The notes below the pieces were generated by a model. It had not been told where the DNA came from. It saw nothing but the letters and a program-made list of their open reading frames with translations, and made no database searches. A program made the position numbers and the translations under genes. Of a DNA stretch of 64,000 nt, positions 11,561 to 21,830 are shown in pieces. How positions within the stretch are numbered: position 1 is the first letter of the stretch; each line of letters opens with the position of its first letter. Origin of the DNA: Dermanyssus gallinae (taxonomy: Eukaryota > Arthropoda > Arachnida > Mesostigmata > Dermanyssidae); assembly GCA_003439945.1 (NCBI GenBank), contig QVRM01002429.1, forward strand, positions 310,001 to 374,000, in the 5' to 3' direction.

Positions 11561-11836
11561 CATATAATTTTTTTTACGCTCTGACAGCCACACTTTAGAC
11601 GCTCGTAATGGGCTAAGTTGCCTGTGGAATGCATCTATCGTCATCGCGTTCTCGTACTTGAAATATATAGGCTTTCTCCAGCAGGGGTATGTAGCAGCAG
11701 GGCATTGACAACCACGTTTAACAAATACAACTAGCACGGCCGAGGCTCGAACTAGCGATTGTTTTGCTAACCGTGATTGCCATGGCAACGCCCTGTTTCG
11801 AAGCGTGCGTTAGCCGCCTAAGCCACCGCCACTACA
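11556..11836 (-). mobile_element. tRNA-related SINE candidate
   Basis: On the minus strand the element begins near 11836 with an A-box-like tggcttaggcgg. About 75 bases on there is a B-box-like agttcgagcct (about 11750), followed by an unrelated body and a (TA)n tail. This is the layout of a pol III SINE. The A-B spacing is longer than in a normal tRNA, so an insertion or chance is possible. I cannot name the parent tRNA. Confidence 0.45.
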
Positions 11837-12353
11837 AATATATATATATTTGGGTTGTCACGAAAGTATTTGCGAGTATTTGTGTTGACTTCCCGAAGCC
11901 GCCCTTTTTAAGATAAGAGGGCAGTTCTGCATACCGTAATGTTGTAATGCTAATACGATATTGCAAATGAAACGCACTTAAAATATTGTGTGAGCAAAGC
12001 AAGTATGACTACGCTAAGCTTGCTAGCAGTTTTAGTTTTACTGTGCAGTACATGATAACGCAAAATAACGGTTTGAGTTGAAGGCCATTCTTAGCGTGTT
12101 TTGCTCTTAAGAGGTCTCGGGGAATGCATAATGCACGTGCATCACTGGCAGCTAGCAGGGACTAGTGTAGAACTTACAAAAATCACTAAACCTCGGGTTC
12201 TTCTCCATCTTCTCAGACATATCCCCCCTCCCCCAATTGCATGTTATTACTTCGGCGTGGTAAAGTGTTTTATCTTGTGCAGGAGAAAATGTGAGTACCA
12301 CTCATATATTTATACCAATATGCATATTATATGTATGTATGTATATATATATA
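11837..12353. other. Intron 1 sequence, no gene recognised
   Basis: Contains the second copy of the ttgtcacgaaagtatttgcg motif (11852-11880) and a C-rich run near 12225. Otherwise I see nothing assignable. Confidence 0.5.
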
Positions 12354-13520
12354 CAGGGTGTTCCTATTTGTGTGTCCAAAACGCTAGGGTATGATCAAAC
12401 TTGGTGAGAAAATCATTTTTGCCAATGGGTGGAAGCCGGGAAAACGTTTTGTCTAGGAGTGAGGATGAAATTTATAAAAGCAGTTATTCTGTCTTTTTTC
12501 TCCTACATAGTTGTGCAAAATCTACGTTTGCGGGAGAACCAGTCAACGCACAAAGGAACCGATCATACCGGCGTGTTTGGCGGAAAATTCATAAGAAAAT
12601 AAATAAAAATAAAGTAAACATTACTAGCTTGCGTAGCAAAAATCGAATAGCCAGATTAAGGAAAGTCATAAAAAGTCAAAATGTTACGTTAACGCTTTTT
12701 TGTGCAACATCGTAATTTTTTCCATTACGACCAAAAATGCACGTCCAAAAGACTACTCTCAGGCAATGGCAGATTTAATGATCACTACATTTGTACCAAA
12801 GTAATGATGCTGCGTTACGTATTTGCCAAGTGACTAAGCTTTTTCGACAGTCATAGTTGTTATGTTTCACGTTGAAGTTTTCACGTCCAGAACCGTAGCA
12901 TTTTGCCAAGACGTTTCAGCCCCCTCTTTCCATTAGAAAAAAATATTCTCTTGCTGAGTTCTACCAAACCTCAAAATATGTACCTAACTTTCTCATACAC
13001 CCTATGCAAGTATGCATGCCTTCGCTTTCGATATGACTGTCGAAAAAGCTTAGTTACTTGGCAACTACGTAACGCAGCACCATCACTTTGGTACAAATGT
13101 AGTGGGCATTAAATCTGCTATTGCCTGAGAGTAGTCTTTTGGACGTGCATTTTTGGTCGTAATGGAAAAAATTACGATGTTGCACAAAAAAGCGCTAACG
13201 TAACATTTTGACTTTTTATGACTTTCCTTAATCTGGCTATTCGCTTTTTGCTACGCAAGCTAGTAATGTATACTTTATTGTGCAGAATATTCCGCCAAAC
13301 ACGCCGGTATGATCGGTTCCTTTGTGCGCTGACTGGTTCTCCGGCAAACGTAGATTTTGCACAACTATGTAGGAGAAAAAGACAGAATAACTGCTTTTAT
13401 AAATTTCAACCTCACTCCTAAACAAAACGTTTTCCCGGCTTCCACCCATTGGCAAAAATGATTTTCTTACCGAGTTTGACCATACCCTAGCGTTTTGGCC
13501 ACACAAATAGGAACACCCTG
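12354..13520. mobile_element. Foldback element, ~1.17 kb, with ~490-500-bp inverted arms and ~170-bp loop
   Basis: The left arm (12354-12857) and right arm (13032-13520) are inverted copies that agree closely when read side by side. They start at cagggtgttcctatttgtg and meet at the gactgtcgaaaaagctta block; the main difference is about 15 extra A-rich bases in the left arm near 12590-12615. Both ends are flanked by TA, consistent with a TA target duplication. The same short protein reading (for example SFLPMGGSRENVL) appears on the + strand at 12420 and the minus strand at 13440, an effect of the inversion rather than evidence for a gene. The loop has no transposase, so this is a non-autonomous foldback/MITE-like element. 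A diverged relative lies at 26105-26570. Confidence 0.85.
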
Positions 13521-14424
13521 TATAAAATACGTTGCAAAAAAATTGCAACTCATGCTTTTTGGTGATAATTTTGGCTTGATTTATTTGAACGGCTTATTTT
13601 AAGGGCATGGTGTACAGGACGAACCACGAGTATGGTGTTAAGTTCGTTGCAATCTCACAATCGGTTCATACAAAAAAAAAAACGTGTGAAAAAAGTGTTG
13701 CAAAATATTAGCACAATAGTTTTTTGCATGTCTTAGAGGGCACTGTCTAGCACCAGACCGCCCGTTTATCTGCAAGCCCTGCGCTTGAAGAAGAGTTTGC
13801 TCATTCGAAATTTGAGGTCTTTGCAAGCTTACCCTTGAGGCAAACATACATCTTCAGGTGTTCTACGACGATCTCATTGTCTCCAAGATGTAGCGGCATT
13901 TACGTTCTGGCGTACTAAACACGACCGACAAAGCTCGACTTGATCACAAAAACTTTTGTCTGTGCATTAGTTTGAGGTTGGGGGCAAGGCTAACTGAGGA
14001 GCATCGTTGTCCCTGCAAAGGTCAGGTAGACATCTGGACACCCACGGGCTCTCCTGCAGCCGAAGCAAATCACGGCTAGGCCGTCACAGCGCGCCAGCTG
14101 GCTTTACGGCATGTAAGGCTGAACGACTAAAGGTTAACAAATATGCCCGGCTCGCCAACGAGTTCATTTTCGTGTCGCTAGTATTAGTGGCAAACGACGC
14201 AAATTAACGACGTGGGAGAAAAGAGCTTTTGACTGCCTACTTCAGCGGCTATTACTGGCGGTACCGCGCGGCAATAGGGCAGCAATATTTGGGGCAGCAA
14301 TATTTGAGGGACTGCCTTGAGGACAAGATTGACTTCTCGTGCCCTCGCAAGCCCTTGTACATTGAATTAATAGTATATCTCTGCAGCATTACCAATTAGT
14401 ACAGGTACCTATATTTATAAATTT
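13521..14424. other. Intron 1 sequence, no gene recognised
   Basis: Short open frames at 13638-13847 (minus) and 14007-14207 (+) resemble nothing I know. A short repeat (ggcagcaatattt at 14277 and 14294) is present. No transposon hallmark is visible. Confidence 0.5.
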
Positions 14425-14428
14425 ATAT

Positions 14429-14483
<55 letters not shown>
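14425..14483. repeat. (TA)n microsatellite
   Basis: TA alternation with one TAATAT interruption, ending where the next foldback copy begins. Confidence 0.95.
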
Positions 14484-14488
<5 letters not shown>

Positions 14489-15139
14489 GTATTTTTTTCG
14501 GAGCAGGAGTGATATTACTAAAATCTGTAACACTGGTGTTCTTGCCCGACATAGGAACACAAAATGTACAATTGCAAGCAGCCAGTCCTCCTATTCAGAA
14601 ACTGAGCAAATCATAGTGATCGTAAAAATTCAGTTTTATCTGAAAAATATATAACGCCGGCTAGAAGAAGCGACATTGTCGTTTAGATAAGATTTAGCAA
14701 AAATTAAATTCTTTTAGTAGTTTTGACGTCCAATACCTTAAAATAATAACCATGTGACAATTCGCAGAGCTTAAAACTAACTCATTTAGGCAAATGTTCA
14801 TTTCATGCCGATTATGGTACCAAATCTATGGTAATGCGACCCGTGATTGCAGAGTTGTTAAGATTACTCGGCGGACACGTCGAGATTGAGTGCATGCATA
14901 AATTACCTAGTGCTGTGTTTCTCTAGAGTTATGACGAGTGACTTATCTGAGTAGATCATTTCTGCATGCACTCAATCCGTGCTCGTCGAAAAATCTGCGC
15001 ATTTGTCTAAATAGGTTAGTTTTGAGCGTTGCAAATGGTCGTAGGATTATGATTTTTAAATTATTGAGCGTGAAAACTAATAAAATTGCTTTTTTTTTAA
15101 CTCTCTTCTAAACAAGTGACGCATCTTTTAACCAGCGTT
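14484..15139. mobile_element. Foldback-family copy, coreless palindrome
   Basis: The left half (14490-14900) carries the same landmarks as the left arm at 9592 (gacactggtgt-like block, gacataggaacac, aataaccatgtgacaattcgcag, gattgagtgcatgcat). The right half (14950-15139) is their inverse (tgcatgcactcaatc, aaatggtcgtaggattatgat, ttctaaac). The centre is near 14930. It has no transposase core, so it looks like an internally deleted derivative. Both edges abut (TA)n. Confidence 0.75.
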
Positions 15140-15164
15140 GTATATATATATATATATATATATT

Positions 15165-15303
15165 TTTTTGCAGTTTTTATATTTTTACTTTTACGCATAA
15201 TTGCTCATTTTTAAAAGACACTTCCGCCCCTCGCTCTATTAAAAATAATTTTTTTGCTGAGTTGTACTAGACTTTAAAGTTTGTTAGGCGAATTTTGGAG
15301 CAC

Positions 15304-15307
<4 letters not shown>
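15165..15307. mobile_element. Foldback-related terminal fragment
   Basis: The segment tttttttgctgagttgtactagac resembles the loop of the 12354-13520 element (ttgctgagttctaccaaacctc, near 12950), and its outer end (gagcactctgta, inverse tacagagtgctc) resembles the family terminus cagggtgttcc. (TA)n arrays sit on both sides. Confidence 0.5.

Positions 15308-15371
<64 letters not shown>
15308..15371. repeat. (TA)n microsatellite
   Basis: TA alternation of about 64 bases in intron 1, about 230 bases before exon 2. Confidence 0.95.
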
Positions 15372-15374
<3 letters not shown>

Positions 15375-15601
15375 ATAAAGAGAGATTGTGTTTTATATTG
15401 TGTGCTCACAGGCTTACTGGTTGGTACTAATTGATATTGACCTGTGTTGCCTGCCATGGTTTCAGTTCTATTTAGGCTTGTTGTCTGTTACTAACTTTTT
15501 GTGAACGTAAAAATGCGTGTGCTTCTGAGTGGTCATAATCTATTTGCTCAAATACAGCTGTCTTATTCGTCTTTCTCCGCTGGCAACGTGGGCTACCAAA
15601 G

Positions 15602-15811
15602 GAATTTTGCGACGACCTCTCTCCGACGTTAGAGGATCGCCGACTGTGCTGCGACGCAGCACAATTCCGTACACTTAAGAAGGAGATGGTGTCAGCTGAA
15701 GCAATTGGCATGAAGCGATGTCCTGGTTGCTATCGAGCGTTTAAAAATCTGATGTGCCAGATGACTTGCTCGCCACGGCAAGCAGACTTTGTCGTCGTCA
15801 ACGCAACTAAG
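15602..15811 (+). CDS. NPC1: NPC1 homologue, exon 2 (core of the sterol-binding domain)
   Basis: Codons 77-146, phase 0 at both ends. A pyrimidine-rich stretch (15559-15580) is followed by the first AG at 15600-15601, and the donor is aag|gtctgt at 15812. Seen: EFC, LCCDAAQF, RCPGCY, LMCQMTCSPRQ and VVVNATK. These match in order the human NPC1 blocks with cysteines 63, 74, 75, 97, 100, 109 and 113, the CSPRQ signature and the NVT glycosylation sequon. The Gln of LCCDAAQ corresponds to the human Gln that contacts cholesterol. The continuous coding frame extends upstream (15472 side) only as noise: an exon start earlier than 15602 would break the alignment with exon 1 ...LWNEFV. Confidence 0.9.
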
Positions 15812-15920
15812 GTCTGTATAAATTTTCATATACCTTCATTTGGCATAGGTGATTTCTTTAACGTTGGTTTTTCTCTTCGCTTATTACTCTGTAACATATA
15901 GTAGTCAGTTCATACAAGAT

Positions 15921-16002
15921 TTACCTTATGTATAAACAAAGGTGATATGATCTTACGTATAAACAAAGGTGCTATTACCTTACGTACAAAAAAAGGTGAT
16001 AC
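15921..16002. repeat. Short tandem repeat, ~28-bp unit, three copies
   Basis: Three imperfect units of the type accttatgtataaacaaag-gtgata lie in intron 2, with a few substitutions between units. Confidence 0.75.
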
Positions 16003-16612
16003 AACTATCGCCTTGTCACTTCACTCGCCGTGGCGACGGTCTTCCTAGTTGCCAATTTTATTTGGCGTCAAATACGTTGCGTTCTCGGGGGCAATGTGAT
16101 ACGCATACGGTGCCTCCGTCGATCGCATGTCATGTTGCTTCTCACAATACGACGGATAGTTATGGCCTGTCTTGCCTAGAGGAGCGTGCCGCTTAATAAG
16201 TGTACACAGAAAGTATACTACTTTCGTGAAATTATGCGACACAAACGTACACAAACCTTGATCTGAGATAGATGCCAGTGCCAAATAATCGGAGCTGTCC
16301 GTTCGGAAATATGAGTGGCTTAGTATTTTCACTGCCTTGCAGTACAGTGGGGACGTTCTTACTTGTTGGTCAGTCAAGAGACGGTTTCAAGGATTCATAA
16401 ACATGCGGTAGTTTACAAATACAAATAAAAAATGTTTTACAATTCTAGCCTGCTTACGTTTCTATCTAGTATAATATATACACGTGCGTTTCTTTATAGA
16501 TACGCGTAGACACCTCTTTTAGTTTCGAGACACCAGCAAACATCGTCTTAGCATTCGTAGACAACTATTCGACAAACGTCTATATACAGATATTCTTGCG
16601 CTTCGCTTTCAG

Positions 16613-16946
16613 AACGTAGTTGGTGCAAGTGGACCGGCACTACAGGAGATCGTATACGGCCTGGATAAATCATTTGCAGACACCCTGTATACTGCGTGCA
16701 ATAGCGCCCGCTCGAACCTTTACGTGAAGCTGACGACCCTCATGTGCGGTCGCTATGCAAACCGATGTTCGACCAAGAGATTTCTTCGCTTCCTTGGCTC
16801 AACAGATTCGGAAGGTGGTTATAGCCCGTTTAAGATACGACACCTGCTCCTCGATGAGCCTTCTAATAACGGCGGCGTAAAGGTCATAAATTACCTCGGA
16901 CAGGAGAAAACAGTACATAGTGAGCCTTGGAGGGCATACGCTAAGT
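16613..16946 (+). CDS. NPC1: NPC1 homologue, exon 3 (end of the sterol-binding domain)
   Basis: Codons 147-257 plus one base. A strong acceptor (cttcgctttcag, AG at 16611-16612) joins exon 2 in phase 0. Seen: FADTLYTACNSA and LMCGRYANRC, matching human FANAMYNACRD and LLCGKDADAC, then SEPWRAYAKC, matching human MEPMNNATKGC. The best donor is aagt|gtaacg (GT at 16947), which would split the Cys codon in phase 1. The unspliced frame instead continues CND and stops at TAA 16955-16957. The next expected family block, a cysteine cluster before the first membrane linker, is absent from the unspliced reading. I found no later NPC1 exon in the window. Confidence 0.85.
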
Positions 16947-16957
16947 GTAACGATTAA

Positions 16958-18467
16958 CAAAGTGCCGAGTCCGGCAATCTCTAGGCAGGTGTAGGGTTTG
17001 TTTCAGCTTGGTATCTTAAAATATGGATACCAATTGTAATGGTCGTAAGCATCTGCGTCTCTGCTACGGAGTAGAGCTTTGAGTTCCCGCAATAAACTTG
17101 CATGCTGCTCTCCCACCTTTCTCTTATTTGCATGTGTTCTTAAGATTTGCTTTTAAATTTACGCAAATTATACGTAAATATGATGCTACAACTTGATCGA
17201 GCGGCCGAGCCGCCTATCTTAGTGCAAGGTTTAGGTGGCATGTGGTGCTTTACGCGATTCGCACTTGCATAAGTACCTCCTACATTTTACAATATAGAGA
17301 TTCTCTTTTTACTGATGGGACTTTGAGTACATTGATAGCAAAATTCTAGTACTGTTCCACATATAGTCTAAATTGCAAATAATACATTTGCATGCTGCAT
17401 ATCCTAGTGAGTTACCAAAAGTATGCTATTTTTTTTGCTGTAATGCTGTCTACTTCGGGCGGGTCCAGTTCGAGCAAAAAATTATTTCCTGCATTTTGAG
17501 AACAAAATAAATGAGGATTAAGAAAAAGGTAAACCATTGACTTGTCCGGAAATATTTGATTTTACTCTTAATCCTATTTTCAAGTAACGTGATATTGTCA
17601 AGCGACACCTACAATGTTTTAATCCGATGGAGTTTGATCTAACTTAGGTTGGTTGCTAACTTGCTTTGGGTGTAAGTCATTCGATGTGGAATACTACTGT
17701 CGTGAATGTGCTAAAAACGGCAACGCCTAAAGGAGTGTGGCTGCGTATGCTGCATCGACTTTTGCGAGCCTGTCTGGTCTGGGCGGCCTTCCTTCTTTTA
17801 TTCTTTGCAGAGCGGAATTGCATCAAGATAAATATATTGAATACATTCGTACAACAGCTCAACGTGTCAGCGACCGTTGATAATTACTCTGTCTCTCCCT
17901 CCCTCTCACGAGATAGAAAGAGAGAGACTCTGCAAGGAAGTTAGGCCACACGTACCCATGTTGCTGCACTACTTATCAGGTATGACGGTACGGAACGTCT
18001 GCTCGAGCAAAGATAAGCAAACATATACGAATGGAAGGTGGATAAACGAAGGGATCTTACATGGTCGCGATTAGATAAGATTCGTGTGTTAGCGCCCGCA
18101 GCTGCTCATCTGCCTAAAGTCAAGGTTGGTTATTTTCATAAATACAGCTACACCTTGGTGTAACAACAGGTCGGACAGAGCACCGGGAGATCGCACAGAT
18201 ATTACTCATATAACAGCGTTGCTGTAGGGTGGTTGGGAGGGGGGGGGGTGGGGCGCCACGAAGCTGGAACGAACGGAAATGAGCAAAATATATCGTTCTC
18301 TGAAACGAAGCATCGCACCCTGCTTGACTTGCTGTTTCTTTGCAGGAACAAGGACAAAAGCGAGTTTCCTGACTGCCTCGACCATACAAATACCTCTGAC
18401 ACTTCGTTTATGCAACTCATTCAGTCGTTCATGACAAAAAGGACGGGTATGGCAAAAAAACTTGGAA
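16958..18467. other. Downstream of NPC1 exon 3, no exon recognised
   Basis: Presumed intron 3 or intergenic DNA. The open frame at 17666-17944 (+) has a hydrophobic run (ACLVWAAFLLLFF) but none of the flanking residues expected for the NPC1 linker or membrane helices. A G-run lies at 18237-18250. Confidence 0.45.
17091..17096 (+). promoter_or_regulatory. Possible polyadenylation signal AATAAA
   Basis: A canonical AATAAA 134 bases after the in-frame TAA that follows exon 3, with a pyrimidine/T-rich stretch 20-45 bases further on. It would end a short NPC1 N-terminal-domain transcript if exon 3 is not spliced. A hexamer this short also occurs by chance. Confidence 0.3.
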
Positions 18468-18762
18468 GGCGACAATTTAGATTGGTCGAGTTGTATACAT
18501 ATATATATATATATATATTAGTATACATAATATATAATATTGAAAATATATAGATATATGATATTATATCTATATATATCTATCTATATTTGTCCATATA
18601 CTATATATATCTCCATAGATACAGTCTATCTACTGTCTCAATATAATAGAAATATATATATATATAGATTTATTATATATATATGTCATATATATTTATA
18701 TATTCTTATGTATACATTATATATATATATATATATATAATATAGATATGTCTATAGTATTA

Positions 18763-20050
18763 CAGGTAAATCCACAAGTTTTTAAAATGAAAACAAGAAT
18801 TTTCCAAAATTGTGTTTAATTTTTCTTATTGATAACCTCGAGAGAAGCTCAATACCACTTTTTCCCACCGAGATTTCAGAGCATTTATACCTCTTGAGTA
18901 AAATTCTGCGTCTTTAGACTGAAAATAGGCATTGACAGCAGTTGTAACCCTCTTCATTGCTGGAAAAACGCTTTCCACCGAGACGATTCTTCAAATGTCT
19001 GAAGAGGAAATAATCAGAGGGGGCCAGGTCTGGAGAATAGGAAGGTTGTTCAATAAGTTCGAACCTCAGTTGGGCCAGTTTTGCCGTTGCTTGCCGCGAC
19101 TTGTGTGCGGGAGCATTGTCCTGGTGAAACAGGACAACCTTCTTCTGCAAAGCGGGCCGTTTCACGATGAGTTCTTGCTTCAGGCGGTCCAACAGTCTTG
19201 CATAATATTCTCCCGTGATCGTTTTACCGCTCTCAAGGTAGTCGACCAGAATTATTCCACGTTGGTTCTAAAAAACCGTAGCTATCATCTTTCCGGCCGA
19301 TGCCGTTGTCCGCACCCTCTTCAGAGGTTCTTCACCAGGTGCACACGATTGGCGAGATGCTTCTTGGGTCTCGGAAGTGTAGTGATGGACCCAGCTTTCA
19401 TCGACGGTCACGAATCTGCGCCAAAAATCCGACGGATTTTTCGACATCTTGGCCAAATTTTGCTGTGAAGCGGAAACACGCGCGTCTGTTTGGCCTTGGT
19501 TGAGCAAATGCGGCACTCAATTTGCTCTGAGTTTTTTCATCTTCAAGTTCTCGTGCAGGATGAAATGCACACTACCCAAACTGATCCCCAAGGCCTCCGA
19601 TATCTCCTTAATGTTCACTCGCTTATCTGCGGCAACGATTTTCCGCACTTTTTCCACGTTTTCCTTATCAGTTGCCGTTTTTGGGCGTCCTGAACGTAGT
19701 TCATCCTCGGTGCTCCTGCGACCTCTTTTTAACTCATTAATCCAGTTGGAAACAGTGGCAAAATATGGCGCAGAGTCACCGTACACCTCGTCTAACTCAG
19801 TTTTCACTTGGGTCGCATTCCAACTTTTGAAATAAAAACGCTTGATAACCACTCGAAACTCTTTTTTCTCAATTTTTCAAAATCACGCCGATACGTTGCA
19901 CGGGAAAAGCGATCAAACGAAATCGCGACGGCCAATCACCATAATATTTTGACTGCTAGCATTCGAAAAGTTGCCGTTTCCAATAGCGGTGAAAGCGCGA
20001 AAAAATTCGAATTCTGAAATGCTCATTTTAAGAACTTGTAGAACTACCTG
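18763..20050 (-). mobile_element. mariner DNA transposon, full length, 28-bp terminal inverted repeats
   Basis: The ends are caggtaaatccacaagttt... at 18763-18790 and its imperfect complement at 20023-20050, flanked on each side by a TA target duplication (18761-18762, 20051-20052). The length of 1288 bp is normal for mariner. The transposase lies on the minus strand. The element is decayed but structurally complete. Confidence 0.93.
18826..19877 (-). pseudogene. mariner transposase, D,D34D, inactivated
   Basis: Cut-and-paste transposase acting on its own TA-flanked ends. The N-terminal part (19852-19517) holds the two helix-turn-helix DNA-binding motifs (ATVSNWINELKRGR; INIKEISEALGISLGSVH-like). 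The catalytic triad is readable: TVDESWVHHY (about 19400), HQDNAPAHKS (about 19115) and SPDLAPSDYFLF (about 19010), with exactly 34 residues between the second and third Asp. The reading frame is broken by a frameshift near 19515, a TAG where a Trp codon is expected near 19265, and a frameshift near 18945. The tail ends at TAA near 18827. No intact ATG is visible at the expected start near 19877. Similar mariners are common in insects and mites. Confidence 0.93.
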
Positions 20051-20081
<31 letters not shown>

Positions 20082-20198
20082 ACAACTCGACCAATCCAAA
20101 TTGTGTCCATTTTTTTAAATGCGTTTTATTGATAACATATAAAATGACCATGACATAAAAAATTGTAAAGGTAATGCCCATGTCTGGTTTAGCACTGT

Positions 20199-20199
<1 letters not shown>

Positions 20200-20237
<38 letters not shown>
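20200..20237. repeat. (TA)n microsatellite
   Basis: TA alternation of about 38 bases. Confidence 0.95.
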
Positions 20238-20239
<2 letters not shown>

Positions 20240-21284
20240 TAAAGTTGTTACTGCATCGGTTTCAAAAGGTTAAAACGGATATTATTTGGGCGCCGCGCTG
20301 GCGGTTGTCCTCTTTATGCTGTAGTACCTTGACGACGGCAGTTTTTTGATTTTATTGCTTAACGGCCGTACATTTGGCTTAAACTTCTAGGTTCCTGCCA
20401 ATGTGTGACTTCTCTCGGCTTTACTGTTACCATTTTATTGAGGTTCTTCCGGAGGGGAGCGCAATGTTTCGTATTTGAACGCCGCTTTAGTCACCATGAC
20501 TACCACTCCACTGCTTAAGCTATTTGAACCTCAACTCCATACAATGGAACAACTTCCCCTAAAGTTTTGCTGACAAAGCTTACATTTAACATGCTCATAA
20601 GAGTACCATGCATCATTTGTCGATAGATAGTTGAATTATCATGAAGTTTCTTGAACTTTTAGGTTCGCTTCTGCATAAGGAGGCAACGCAAAACCATTAA
20701 TAGCCTTTATCTGCCAAAAAAGTTGGTCAAGCTCGAACGTCTGCCTCTCCGCGGGAGCGTTCAGGGAATCCCTTCTACGATAAGTACCTGTCTGCCGTTA
20801 GTTGAAGAGTGCTAGTCTGGTGTTAGCAACTCATTCAAAATAAAATGGCGTAAAAATAATAATTGTACACGAATGGTGTGAAATCAATGAAATCAAATTA
20901 AGCAGTTAAGTGCAACTCCGCGGTGGAAAGCTACGGTAGGTTGAGCCTCAAAACGGCGAAATGAGGTGCATTGCACTCACTTAATACGATGATGACGAAT
21001 TCAGCGCGCATCACACTCAATAAGTGCCATGCCAAATAAATGTCTGTTAGGGCCATCATGAGTTATGGAACGCCGAGATATCGACATATACGACAATACG
21101 TCTTTATTTCTGCCAACTCATTCTCTCATTCTACGTTGACTGGCTGACCCGTCTTAATCACATTACCTGCGTTTTCTGTCCTAACGCCGCTCAACAACAA
21201 CAACTGTCTGACAAGGCCGTCGTGGTGCTTCTACCAACCGCAACGGCAAAACAGCGCTGCTCTGCTCCGTGCGCTGGAAGCCGA
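20238..21284. other. No gene recognised
   Basis: Unique-looking DNA without a convincing coding frame. The last 100 bases may belong to the LINE that starts at 21285. Confidence 0.5.
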
Positions 21285-21830
21285 TTTCCTAGATACATAA
21301 AACCAATAGCAACATTCGGTATATCACTTATATGTGAAAAATTGGGAGAAGCAGAACTGCAGTTACTAGATAGAGCCAGATTTTTCTTTATGAAACGGGT
21401 TTTGGGGTTAGCCAATTCTTGTAGGTATAGAATACTTCATATCTTAGAGGGGGGAGTTTAATGACACAGTAATTACAACTTCGGTAGGACTAATTTAGCA
21501 CGAGAGCGTTTGAGGCTTATACTTTGAAGTGGACGGAAAAATGTAAGGGCAGTTATTTAGGAATATATAATACTGTAGCGATGACAAGCATGGCCTGGAG
21601 AGCAGCGGGATATAAGGGCAGACATTTAACTACGGCGTTTGCAGCTTATGTGTTTCATCACGTGTTATGAAGCACGGACAAATTCCACGATCCTCAGGAG
21701 TGTTGCAGGTGCACAAGGTGCTCTGGTCAGTGCGATAGATACCACGCCGCAGCATGTCCTGCAGTTCAATCAATAGCTGAGCTAGCAAGACCCAATGACG
21801 TGAAGGAAGCACTAGTTGTGTCTGATGTAT
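21285..21830 (+). pseudogene. LINE C-terminal fragment
   Basis: The reading IKPIATFGISLICEKL then LLDRARFFFMKRVLGL parallels the minus-strand LINE at 8916-8335 (ITPKLQYCLPVI then LDRVKACFVKRVLGL). A later frame gives ECCRCTRCSGQCDRYHAAAC (about 21700-21760), the same cysteine-rich tail. Stops and frameshifts are frequent. There is no polymerase core, so it is a 5'-truncated dead copy. Confidence 0.7.

Larger units (their letters stand above)
18468..20107. mobile_element. (TA)-centred inverted-repeat element interrupted by mariner
   Basis: The segment acaatttagattggtcgagt... at 18471-18499 is matched in inverse at about 20077-20105, with one difference over some 29 bases. Both arms run straight into (TA)n. 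The space between holds AT-rich DNA (18500-18760) and the complete mariner. The simplest reading is a small hairpin/MITE with a TA-rich loop into which the mariner inserted at a TA. Confidence 0.6.

Noticed and set aside
12401..13548. Two frames encoding nearly the same peptide on opposite strands
   Set aside because: They lie in the two arms of one inverted repeat, so the similarity comes from the palindrome, not from duplicated genes.
15921..16002. CRISPR-like array
   Set aside because: Units are directly adjacent without unique spacers, and the sequence is eukaryotic. It is an ordinary tandem repeat.
17666..17944. Candidate NPC1 transmembrane exon
   Set aside because: It has one hydrophobic run only. 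The flanking residues do not match the NPC1 linker or sterol-sensing region, and no convincing acceptor and donor frame it.
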